A stretch of 32,352 bases of DNA from CAMLLJ01 sp035759585 (GTDB taxonomy: Bacteria; Gemmatimonadota; Gemmatimonadetes; Gemmatimonadales; GWC2-71-9): the NCBI GenBank assembly GCA_035759585.1, contig DASTUP010000012.1, forward strand, positions 1 to 32,352, given 5' to 3'. This document shows, in pieces, positions 7,301 to 16,893 of the stretch (within the stretch, counting starts at the first letter, position 1; every line of letters starts with the position of its first letter). The translations under genes and the position numbers were made by a program. The notes under the pieces were generated by a model. The model was not told where the DNA came from and did no database searches. It saw only the letters and a program-made list of their open reading frames with translations.

Positions 7301-7587
7301 GATTCCCGCCTCTCTTCCATCTGCGGCACGGGCTGTGCGCCGGCCGTCAGCAGCCGCTCGGCGAAGTCCAGACGCTCCTCGACCTCGACGAGGCGTACGC
7401 GGTCGGCCTCGAGCTCGCCGACGCGCGCGCGGAGCTCGTCGAGCTCCATCAGGACTTCCGCCCCCGGCCCGCCGCGGCGGGCCATCCGGTCCGAGAAGAC
7501 CGTGGCCAGGCGGATCCCGAAATACACGAGGACTCCCGTGAATCCGACCGTGCCCAGGACGCCCGCCAGCTCGAGCATTTCGCCCAT
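7297..7587 (-). CDS. PspB-like membrane coiled-coil protein, array member 4
   Basis: A 96-residue protein with one transmembrane helix at about 6-28, the juxtamembrane FSDRMARRGG, a coiled coil (MELDELRARVGELEADRVRL) and the signature VEVEERLDFAERLLTAG. In size and layout it is close to PspB: N-terminal helix, cytoplasmic coiled coil, no other domain. The ATG at 7587 has a GGAG site about 8 bases upstream. Its first base coincides with the last base of the member 3 stop (TGATG), and its own stop overlaps the member 5 start by 4 bases. Confidence 0.82.
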   Translation of the reverse strand: MGEMLELAGVLGTVGFTGVLVYFGIRLATVFSDRMARRGGPGAEVLMELDELRARVGELEADRVRLVEVEERLDFAERLLTAGAQPVPQMEERRES

Positions 7588-7871
7588 CAGGTCCGCTCCA
7601 GCGCCTTCGGCTCGCCGCGCTGCGCCAGCAGCCGCTCGGCGAAGTCGATACGCTCCTCCAGCTCAGCAAGCCGCGCGAACTGGGCTTCGGCCTCCCCGGT
7701 GGTGAGCGCGCGCTGCTCGAGGTCCGCGACGCGCGCCTCGAGCTCTCCGCCGCCGCCACGCCGCGCGATCCGGTCGGCAATTGCGCGGATCACGGGACTG
7801 ACCGCAAACCATGCCGCGATCTGTCCGGCGCCGATCGCCAGCCACATCGCGAACTCGCCGCCTTCCGTCAC
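7587..7871 (-). CDS. PspB-like membrane coiled-coil protein, array member 3
   Basis: A 94-residue protein with one transmembrane helix at about 8-27, the juxtamembrane IRAIADRIARRGGGG, a coiled coil (ELEARVADLEQR, then EAQFARLAELEER) and the signature EERIDFAERLLAQRG. The junction motif (A-D-R-I) is shared with members 1 and 2. It starts at a GTG at 7871 with GGAGGAG about 9 bases upstream. The GTG overlaps the member 2 stop by 4 bases (GTGA). It resembles PspB in size and layout. Confidence 0.8.
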   Translation of the reverse strand: MTEGGEFAMWLAIGAGQIAAWFAVSPVIRAIADRIARRGGGGELEARVADLEQRALTTGEAEAQFARLAELEERIDFAERLLAQRGEPKALERT

Positions 7872-8212
7872 GACCGCGGCTCCTCCAGCGGCTGTGAGTC
7901 ACCCTTCGACAGGACGCGCTCGGCGAAATCCTGACGCTCCTCGAGCTCGACCATGCGGGCCCGCAGGTCTTCGAGCTCCGCATACAGCTCCGGCGGCAGC
8001 TCCTCGGCCGCACCGCGATCGGCGATGCGGTCGGCGAATGCCTTCCCGAGCGGGGAGCGAACGATGACGACGACCATTGCGAGCGCCATCGCCCAGATCG
8101 GCACGGCTATGGGGCCGAGCGTGGCCGCGGCGGCAGCGAGGGCCCCGAACAGGCCCAGTCCTGCCAGTCCGATTCCGACGAAGGCGCTCCCGATCCATTC
8201 ACGGTCACTCAT
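7868..8212 (-). CDS. PspB-like membrane coiled-coil protein, array member 2
   Basis: A 114-residue protein with two hydrophobic segments (about 8-30, Gly/Ala-rich, and 34-51), then SPLGKAFADRIADRG and a coiled coil (LYAELEDLRARMVELEER). The signature is the most divergent of the nine but intact: EERQDFAERVLSKGD. Of the nine, the stretch leading into the signature (LRARM-ELEER) reads most like the PspB tail, where an R-M-x-E-R-I-x-x-L-E pattern occurs. The ATG at 8212 has GGAG about 9 bases upstream and overlaps the stop of member 1 by 4 bases. Confidence 0.8.
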   Translation of the reverse strand: MSDREWIGSAFVGIGLAGLGLFGALAAAAATLGPIAVPIWAMALAMVVVIVRSPLGKAFADRIADRGAAEELPPELYAELEDLRARMVELEERQDFAERVLSKGDSQPLEEPRS

Positions 8213-8460
8213 CGCGGCAGCTCCTTCGCCGATTCCCGCTGGCCAAGCAGCCGCTCGGCGAAGTCGAGCCGCTCGTTGACCTCCGCCAATTCCTGGCGGA
8301 CCCGTTCGAGCTCTTCATAGACCACGGGGTCCGGCTCGGCGCCATGCGGCGTGGCGCCATGCCGGATCCGGTCGGCGATGGCGCGGCCGAGCGGAGTGAA
8401 CGAGAGGGCGATGAGCGAGCCCCCTCCGAACAGAAACACGATCGCGAAAACTCCTTCCAT
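8209..8460 (-). CDS. PspB-like membrane coiled-coil protein, array member 1 (first gene of operon)
   Basis: An 83-residue protein, the smallest and first-transcribed of the array. One transmembrane helix (about 3-21) is followed by TPLGRAIADRIRHG, a coiled coil (VVYEELERVRQELAEVNERL) and the signature NERLDFAERLLGQ. Its length and single-helix layout match PspB (about 75 residues). The ATG at 8460 has a strong GGAGG about 8 bases upstream. The next upstream feature is a candidate promoter about 40 bases away and the terminator of the preceding gene, so this is probably the operon's first cistron. Confidence 0.82.
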   Translation of the reverse strand: MEGVFAIVFLFGGGSLIALSFTPLGRAIADRIRHGATPHGAEPDPVVYEELERVRQELAEVNERLDFAERLLGQRESAKELPR

Positions 8461-8500
8461 TCCCGGCCCTCCTCGAGGAGCCTGCCCCGCGCCCGTTTCC

Positions 8501-8530
8501 CGTACGCCCGTACGTTTCAGAATGTTTCAG
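8501..8530 (-). promoter_or_regulatory. Candidate ECF-type promoter and direct repeats of the pspA operon
   Basis: On the minus strand, TGAAAC (8529-8524) is followed after 17 bases by CGTACG (8506-8501), about 40 bases before the first ATG. This resembles the GAAAC / CGT layout of many extracytoplasmic-function sigma promoters. The heptamer CTGAAAC occurs twice, 10 bases (one helical turn) apart at 8524-8530 and 8514-8520, and CGTACG also occurs twice (8501-8506, 8509-8514), which could be an operator. No sigma-54 TGGCAC/TTGC pair, the E. coli psp type, was found. The assignment is tentative. Confidence 0.35.
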
Positions 8531-8578
8531 AAAGAGACGCGCGGAAGAGGTCAGCGCCAGGCGTGGCCTCTTCCGCGC
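8531..8578 (-). terminator. Intrinsic terminator after the 71-aa protein gene
   Basis: A perfect 12-bp stem (8539-8550 with 8567-8578) with a 16-base loop, followed on the minus strand by GTCTCTTTCTG. It lies about 50 bases past the stop of the gene at 8630-8845 and separates that transcript from the pspA operon. Confidence 0.8.
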
Positions 8579-8629
8579 TGCGCATGCCGCGCGCTGTCCT
8601 TCCGGTACCGGTGGTGCAAATACCTGCGA

Positions 8630-8845
8630 TTAAACGAGTTCTACGGCGCTGATCGCGCCGAGTGACACGGCAATTTCGGTGTCGTCGATACCCTGGGGCC
8701 GGAGATAGACCTCATGGGCGGTGACATGCGTATCGACGCTCATCGGGATACCGACGATTTCGCTGCTGTCGGTGGTGGTGATGCGTACCGCCTGGTCATG
8801 ACCGCCGGCGTACCCGAGCAGCGACACGATCTCCTCGTAGCGCAT
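8630..8845 (-). CDS. Small beta-rich protein, 71 aa
   Basis: Not recognised as a named family. The start is the ATG at 8845 with a near-ideal GGGAGG ribosome site 5 bases upstream; an in-frame TTG at 8869 is less likely. The sequence has a short N-terminal helix (MRYEEIVSLLGYAGG), then alternating strands (QAVRITTTDSSEIVGIPM, THVTAHEVYLRP, EIAVSLGAISAVELV). This pattern suits a small beta barrel of the Sm-like or SH3 type, such as the Rof (Rho-off) family, but that is a guess from strand pattern only. There is no signal peptide or Cys. The gene sits alone between the S9 peptidase gene (63 bases upstream) and a strong terminator. Confidence 0.75.
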   Translation of the reverse strand: MRYEEIVSLLGYAGGHDQAVRITTTDSSEIVGIPMSVDTHVTAHEVYLRPQGIDDTEIAVSLGAISAVELV

Positions 8846-8908
8846 GGCGACCTCCCTGCTGGTGGTCAATCCAATGTAGGACGCCGCTCCGGAGGGCGCG
8901 AGGGCCGC

Positions 8909-11191
8909 TCACGGCGTGAGCGGCTGGCCTCCCTCGGCGGCGAGATTGTTCTTCAGGAACCGCGTCAGCAGCTCGAAGAGATGCTGCCGCGTGGGGCCGC
9001 CCGAGATCGAGTGCGTCCGGTTCGGGTACTCCATCATGTCGAACGGTTTCCTGGCCTGCACGAGCGCGTTCATCAGCGCTTCGGAATTCTGGTAGTGCAC
9101 ATTGTCGTCCCCGCTGCCGTGCACGAGGAGCAGCTTCCCGCGCATCTGGTCCACGTACGAAAGCGGCGAGCCCTTGTCGTAACCCGCGGCATTGTCCTGC
9201 GGCAGGCCGTTGTATCGCTCGGTGTAGATGTTGTCGTAGTACTTCCAGTGCGTCACCGGCGCGACGGCCACGGCGGTGCTGTAGACATCGGGCGCCTGGA
9301 AGAGTGCGTTGAGGCTCATGAAGCCACCGTAGCTCCATCCCCAGATGCCCATGCGGGTCGAGTCGATGTACGGCAATCGGCCGATCACGCGTGCGGCGGC
9401 GGCCTGGTCCTGCGTTTCGATCACGCCGAGCCGTCCGTAGACGATCTTCCGCCAATCGCGCCCGCGCGCCCCGGTGCCGCGGTTGTCGACGCTGGCCACG
9501 ACGTAGCCCTGCTGCGTGAGCATCAGGTGCCAGAGATACTGCTGGCCGCCCCAGGCATCGAGCACCGTCTGCGACCCCGGGCCGCCATAGACCTGGAAGA
9601 GGATCGGATACTTCCGCGAAGGATCGAAATCGGCCGGCTTCATCAGGTATGCGCTGAGCTTCACGCCATCGCCGATGTCCACTTGCGTGAACTCGACCGT
9701 TCCGCGGCGGAGGCGTTCGACGCGCTGATGCAGCGCCTCGTTCGCCACGACGGTGCGCACGGGCTGGTGGGCGGGGAGCCTGATGAGCGTGTTGACGGGC
9801 GGCACGCCGAACTTCGAATACGTATGGAAGGCAAAGCGGTGGTTCGGCGCGATGTTGTAGCCGTGCGTTCCCTCCGCGGCTGGCGAGAGGCGCTCCGGCC
9901 GCCCGCGCCCGTCGAGCCGCACACGGAAGAGGTAGCGCTGCGCCGGATTCTCCGGTGACGCGATGTAGTAGAGCCAGCCGCCCTTCTCGTCGAGGCCCGC
10001 GACGTTGAGGACGTCGAAGTCGCCGCGCGTGAGGAGGCGGACGTTCCTGCCGTCACGGCTCACGAGATAGGCGTGATTCCATCCGTCGCGCTCGCTCATC
10101 CAGATGAACTGCCTGCCCTTGTCGAGCCAGGCGAAGTCGTCCACCAGCTCCACCCAGGTGCTGTCGCGCTCGGTGAGGATGGTCGTGATCGCGCCTGTCC
10201 GTGCGTCGCCGACGTGAAGGTCGAGCCGGTTCTGGAGCCGGTTGAGCCGCTGGACGACGACTTCATCCGAGTTGGCCGCCCACTCGACGCGCGCGGGATA
10301 GTTGTTGCGCGGGTCGCCCTCGAGCGCGAGCCAGCGCGTGTCTCCGCCGGCGGCCGCAACCACGCCGACCCGTGCGGCGGAGTTCGATTCGCCCGCCTTC
10401 GGATACTGGATCGGCGTGACGACCGGATAGAGCGAGTCGGTATAGTTGATCAGCGTGAAGTCGCGCACGCTGTCCGCAACGAGCTGCCAGTAGGCGATCC
10501 GGTTCCCGTCGGGACTCCAGCGCCACCCGTCCTGGAGGCCGAGCTCTTCCTCGTACACCCAGTCGAAGGTGCCGTTGATCACCGTGCGCGACCCGTCCCG
10601 CGTGAGCTGCGTGATGCGGCCGCTGGCGAGATCCTCGACGTAGAGATTGTTCTCGCGGACATAGCCGACCCGGCCGCCGTCGGGCGAGAACTTCGCGAAC
10701 ATCAGCGTGGAAGGCCTGGCCTCGGTGCCGCCGAGCTTCGAGAGCTTGCCGGCTTCGCGGTCGAGCACCCAGTAGTCGCCGCGGGTGTTCGAGCGCCAGA
10801 CCTGCTCCGAGTTAGTGAAGATGAGCAGCCGGTCCCGGTCCGGAGACCAGATGTAGTTCTCGATCGTGAGGGGAGTGCTGTCTCCGGGCGGTGTGAGCTG
10901 CGCCGCCGTCACCAGCACGGTTCGCGTGCCGCTCTCGGTATCGTAGCGGATGATCTCCCGCCCGCGTCCGGACTCCGCGCGCTCGACGGTGGTATACGCC
11001 GCGCCGTCCTCGAGCCAGCGGATCGGCCCGAAGCTCTGGGACGAGAATTCCGGGCTTCCATAGATGCGCGCAACCGAGAGCAGCCCCGAATCGGCAACGG
11101 CTTCGGCGGACGCGGTGGACGGGGCACGCTGCGCCGCGACGGGCGGCGCGAGCAGGGCGACGAGAAGTGCGAATCTGGCGAGCCTGACCAT
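8909..11191 (-). CDS. Secreted S9 family peptidase (DPP-IV type)
   Basis: Serine peptidase that removes dipeptides from peptide N-termini, likely periplasmic. The 760-residue product has a signal peptide (LARFALLVALLAPPVAAQ). A DPP-IV N-terminal beta-propeller spans about 100-460, with IWSPDRDRLL, RWSPDGNRIAYWQLV and a double-Glu motif in DWVYEEELG, typical for binding the substrate N-terminus. The C-terminal alpha/beta hydrolase follows. The catalytic Ser is in GWSYGG (about S620), the Asp in GSGDDNVH (about D695) and the His in NRTHSI (about H727). The ATG at 11191 starts the signal peptide directly. It lies downstream of uvrA on the same strand with a 75-base gap and is probably a separate unit. 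Confidence 0.95.
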   Translation of the reverse strand: MVRLARFALLVALLAPPVAAQRAPSTASAEAVADSGLLSVARIYGSPEFSSQSFGPIRWLEDGAAYTTVERAESGRGREIIRYDTESGTRTVLVTAAQLTPPGDSTPLTIENYIWSPDRDRLLIFTNSEQVWRSNTRGDYWVLDREAGKLSKLGGTEARPSTLMFAKFSPDGGRVGYVRENNLYVEDLASGRITQLTRDGSRTVINGTFDWVYEEELGLQDGWRWSPDGNRIAYWQLVADSVRDFTLINYTDSLYPVVTPIQYPKAGESNSAARVGVVAAAGGDTRWLALEGDPRNNYPARVEWAANSDEVVVQRLNRLQNRLDLHVGDARTGAITTILTERDSTWVELVDDFAWLDKGRQFIWMSERDGWNHAYLVSRDGRNVRLLTRGDFDVLNVAGLDEKGGWLYYIASPENPAQRYLFRVRLDGRGRPERLSPAAEGTHGYNIAPNHRFAFHTYSKFGVPPVNTLIRLPAHQPVRTVVANEALHQRVERLRRGTVEFTQVDIGDGVKLSAYLMKPADFDPSRKYPILFQVYGGPGSQTVLDAWGGQQYLWHLMLTQQGYVVASVDNRGTGARGRDWRKIVYGRLGVIETQDQAAAARVIGRLPYIDSTRMGIWGWSYGGFMSLNALFQAPDVYSTAVAVAPVTHWKYYDNIYTERYNGLPQDNAAGYDKGSPLSYVDQMRGKLLLVHGSGDDNVHYQNSEALMNALVQARKPFDMMEYPNRTHSISGGPTRQHLFELLTRFLKNNLAAEGGQPLTP

Positions 11192-11230
11192 TGGCGATCC
11201 GGACCGGGATGAGGTTGAACGTGCGATCGG

Positions 11231-11246
11231 GGGGCGGAGCCGCCCG
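11231..11246 (-). terminator. Possible weak terminator after uvrA
   Basis: A short GC-only hairpin (GGGCG at 11232-11236 with CGCCC at 11241-11245, loop GAGC) lies 21 bases past the uvrA stop. There is no U tract, so it is only a weak candidate. Confidence 0.3.
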
Positions 11247-11266
11247 CCGAAGGGACATCGTGGAAT

Positions 11267-14143
<2,877 letters not shown>

Positions 14144-14236
14144 AGCCCCGAAAGGTACCCGAAGCATGCGGGTTGGCTCAAGGGTCACGGGTGAACGGGG
14201 CGACACACAGGATCGGACTGGCCTGGCGAAAAGCGC

Positions 14237-14258
14237 ACGAAACCACGAAAGGACGAAA
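14237..14258. repeat. Three ACGAAA repeats with 8-base period
   Basis: ACGAAA occurs at 14237-14242, 14245-14250 and 14253-14258 in the gap between uvrA and the divergent TPR gene. A separate 10-base palindrome, CGAAATTTCG, lies at 14342-14351, just before the TPR ribosome site. Either could be regulatory; there is no further support. Confidence 0.35.
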
Positions 14259-14366
14259 GGCGCCGTGGGCGCGAGCGGATCGCTGCGGAAATGCCATCCA
14301 CGCCTGTCCGCGTGGCCGTCGGTCCATTACCATACCCGAAGCGAAATTTCGGAGTCTGGAGTGCCC

Positions 14367-15041
14367 ATGGAACACGAGCGCCGCGACGCGCCCGGCGATC
14401 GCCCTGCAATCGAAGAAGCCCCTCCCGGCCGGGAGGAGGAGCGGCTGGTCCGCGACGCGCTCGCGGCGTGGGACGCGGGCCGCTACCGTGACGCTGCCGC
14501 GCATTACCGGACGATTCTCTCCCGCGATCCGCGCCAGGTGGAAGCGCGCATCGGCCTTTCGCGCGCACTCGAGGCGGATGAGCAGCCCGAGGCGGCGATC
14601 GCCTCGCTGACCGAAGCCATCGAGAGCGCACCCGACCAGACCGAGTTCCTGGTGGAGCGCGGAGGGATCCTCGGCCGGCTCCGCCGCTTTCCGGAAGCCG
14701 AGGCGGACCTCCGTCGCGTCCTGAAGCTGCATCCGGCCCATGGGCCGGCGCTGCACGAGCTCGGATTGCTCCTGCTCAAGAAGGGTCTTGCAGCGCCGGC
14801 CGTCGAAATGCTGCAGCGTGCCGCCGCGCTGCAGCCGGGCCGTCCGGATGCGTATCTTCATCTCGGCGACGCGCTCAACCGGGCAGGGGACCTGCGCGGG
14901 GCCGTCGCAGCGCTCGAGCGGGCGCTCGAGCTCGATCCATCGAATCGTCATACCTACAACGTTCTCGGGCGCGTGCTCGACCGGCTCGGCAGGCCGGGCG
15001 AGGCGGAAACGCTCTACCGGCGGGCACAGGAACTCGCGTGA
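14367..15041 (+). CDS. TPR repeat protein
   Basis: A 224-residue protein made almost wholly of about six tetratricopeptide repeats (residues 26-224), for example YRDAAAHYRTILSRDPRQVEA, AIASLTEAIESAPD, AVEMLQRAAALQPGRPDAY and AVAALERALELDPSNRHTYN. TPR arrays are protein-binding scaffolds. A charged 25-residue N-terminal tail precedes them, with no signal peptide, so it should be cytoplasmic. The ATG at 14367 has GGAG 5 bases upstream. It is the first gene of a five-gene operon; its stop overlaps the next gene's GTG by 4 bases. It could bind the macro-domain-like protein or the ABC transporter encoded after it (inference). Confidence 0.85.
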   Translation: MEHERRDAPGDRPAIEEAPPGREEERLVRDALAAWDAGRYRDAAAHYRTILSRDPRQVEARIGLSRALEADEQPEAAIASLTEAIESAPDQTEFLVERGGILGRLRRFPEAEADLRRVLKLHPAHGPALHELGLLLLKKGLAAPAVEMLQRAAALQPGRPDAYLHLGDALNRAGDLRGAVAALERALELDPSNRHTYNVLGRVLDRLGRPGEAETLYRRAQELA

Positions 15042-15532
15042 TCCAGGCCGTCGTCGATGATCTCGCCTTTCTCGAGGCGCAGGCCGTGCTGCGTCCGGCC
15101 GATGCATCGCTCGAGCCGGTGACGGCCTCCGCGGTGCGGCTCGACCGCCAGGCCGGAGCGGCCTTCGCCGCGCAGCGCCGCGTGTCGACGCCGCTCGAGG
15201 CCGGTGCGGCGGTGATCACCGGCGCCGGCGACCTCACCGCGGACTATGTCCTTCACGTCATCATCCAGGATCCGGAAACGCTCACCACTCGCGAAACCGT
15301 CCGGCGTGCACTCGTCAGCGCATGGGAGCGCTGCGCCGAGTGGGGAATTCGCACCGTGGCGTCGACCCCTGTCGGGGCGGGCGCCGGGCTTCTCGATATC
15401 GAGGAGGCGGCGGAGCTGATGGCGGCCACCTTCCCCGCCGGCGTCGAGTGCCCCGCCTCGCTCATCATCGTGCTCGAGCGCGATGAGGACCGGGACATGG
15501 TGGATGCGGTGCTCCGGCGGCGTGGCGGATGA
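15038..15532 (+). CDS. Divergent macro-domain-like protein
   Basis: A 164-residue protein that looks like a macro domain, the fold that binds or hydrolyses ADP-ribose derivatives. The pattern is recognisable: an early strand and loop (LRPADASLEPV) where canonical members have the N-A-A-N motif, a P-L-x-x-G-x-A-x-I-T-G-A-G-D-L stretch followed by YVLHVIIQ, and the distal loop STPVGAGAGLLDIEEAAELM. The canonical Asn of the N-A-A-N motif is replaced by Asp here, so binding may differ. It starts at a GTG at 15038 overlapping the TPR stop, and its own stop overlaps the next ATG, each by 4 bases. The family call is from sequence pattern and is moderately sure. Confidence 0.65.
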   Translation: MIQAVVDDLAFLEAQAVLRPADASLEPVTASAVRLDRQAGAAFAAQRRVSTPLEAGAAVITGAGDLTADYVLHVIIQDPETLTTRETVRRALVSAWERCAEWGIRTVASTPVGAGAGLLDIEEAAELMAATFPAGVECPASLIIVLERDEDRDMVDAVLRRRGG

Positions 15533-16893
15533 AGCTCCGGAGACTGCACGTCGCCGGAGCGCTGATCATCCTCGCGTGGCTCGCCTCACTCGGATGGCTC
15601 GTGCGCCGGGAGTACTTCGGACGCACCCCGGGCGAGGTGTCCGCCTCCGCGCGCGTAGCGCCGGGTGCGGTCTTCTTCGCCATCTATCTCGGGGGCCAGC
15701 AGATCGGGACCGGCGCGACCACGGTCGATACGCTGGCCGACAGTGTTCGCATTTCCGGCCGCGCCGATGTGCTCCTGCCCGACGGGAATGCGGGCCGTCG
15801 CATCCGTACCACGACCGAGGTTCGCCTCGGGCCGTCGCTCGCGCTGACGTCGTTCCAGAGCATCGTCGCCGGGGATGCGCCTGGAGTGTCGGTGCTCGCC
15901 CGACGAGCCGATGGCGGCCTGAACATCCGGCTGCGATGGCCCGGACTTGGCGAGGTCACCCGTTCCGCGCGGGCCTCGGCGCTTCCGCATCTTGCGGTGC
16001 CGGTACGCGCCGTTGCCGACGGGCCACTCGAGGAAGGCCGCCGGATCGAGTACGCGATCATCGACCCGCTGAGCGGCGCGGTCCGACCGATGGCGTACAT
16101 CATCGGGAGTCAGGTGTCGTTCGTCGTTCCGGACAGCGCCGTCCTCGACTCCGGCAGCGGACTCTGGATTCCGGCCCACATGGATACCGTCCCCGCCTGG
16201 AGCCTCGAGAGCGAAGACGGTTCGCTGGAATCGCGGATGTGGATCGACCAGCAGGGCTTCATCGTCCGGGCCGAGATGCCGAACGGCTGGACGATCATCA
16301 GGACCGCGTTCGAGATCGCGCAGCTGAACCTGCGCGCCGGCCGACCGCACCGCAGCAGATCCTCGCGTCCCCTCGTTTACACGGGCCGCGGATCCGCGCC
16401 ACCCGTCGTCGGATCCGACACTGCGGCGGCGCCGCTGATTCCTTCCGACTCACAGGCGATCGTCGCACTCGTATCGCGACTCGCTCCCGATTCGCTGCCA
16501 CCCGAAGCACGCGCGCGGGCGCTGTTCGACCATGTGGCGCGCCGGATCGTTCCCGGAGAAGGAGCGCCCGACGCCGTCTCAGCGCTTCGGGAGGGTCGTG
16601 GCTCGGCCACATCGCGCGCGCTGCTGCTGGCGGCGCTGGCCCGCGCGGCCGGCATTCCCGCCCGGTCGGTGAGCGGCGCGCGATTTGCCAGCGGCGAGTG
16701 GCGCCCGGACGTCTGGGTGGCCCTCCATCTGGGCGAGTGGATCGACGTGGACCCGGTGCGGCGGGCCTGGCCTGCCGATTCGCTGCGCTTCCCGTTCCGG
16801 ATCGACGGCAGCGGACACCCGCTCGAGGTCCTGGCCCCGACGGCCCGGCTCCTCAGGCCGCGGATTCCCGAATCTTCCGGCAGAACGCCATGA
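15529..16893 (+). CDS. Membrane-anchored transglutaminase-like protein, catalytic residues lost
   Basis: A 454-residue protein with one N-terminal transmembrane helix (about 7-25) and an extracytoplasmic region. The middle (35-290) is beta-rich and of no recognised domain. The C-terminal part (about 310-430) has the transglutaminase-like pattern: RALLLAALARAAGIPARSVSG and WVALHLGEWIDVDP. In active members the first segment begins G-x-C-x-x-x-A; here it is G-S-A-T-S-R-A, with Ala360 where the nucleophile Cys belongs. The His of the usual H-A-W is D394 (D-V-W). Only the Asp in DVDP (D408) remains. It therefore looks like a pseudoenzyme. It overlaps both neighbours by 4 bases and lies just before an ABC transporter. 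Confidence 0.75.
   Translation: MKLRRLHVAGALIILAWLASLGWLVRREYFGRTPGEVSASARVAPGAVFFAIYLGGQQIGTGATTVDTLADSVRISGRADVLLPDGNAGRRIRTTTEVRLGPSLALTSFQSIVAGDAPGVSVLARRADGGLNIRLRWPGLGEVTRSARASALPHLAVPVRAVADGPLEEGRRIEYAIIDPLSGAVRPMAYIIGSQVSFVVPDSAVLDSGSGLWIPAHMDTVPAWSLESEDGSLESRMWIDQQGFIVRAEMPNGWTIIRTAFEIAQLNLRAGRPHRSRSSRPLVYTGRGSAPPVVGSDTAAAPLIPSDSQAIVALVSRLAPDSLPPEARARALFDHVARRIVPGEGAPDAVSALREGRGSATSRALLLAALARAAGIPARSVSGARFASGEWRPDVWVALHLGEWIDVDPVRRAWPADSLRFPFRIDGSGHPLEVLAPTARLLRPRIPESSGRTP

Noticed and set aside
5543..8460. The nine-gene array as one broken multidomain gene
   Set aside because: Each member has its own start, its own ribosome site and its own membrane anchor, and none shows a frameshift relation to the next.
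8461..8640. Sigma-54 promoter of the E. coli psp type
   Set aside because: No GG/GC pair in the -24/-12 layout was found on the minus strand; an ECF-like layout fits better.
14237..14258. ACGAAA repeats as a CRISPR or tandem-repeat array
   Set aside because: Only three 6-base units with 2-base spacers; far too short for a CRISPR array.
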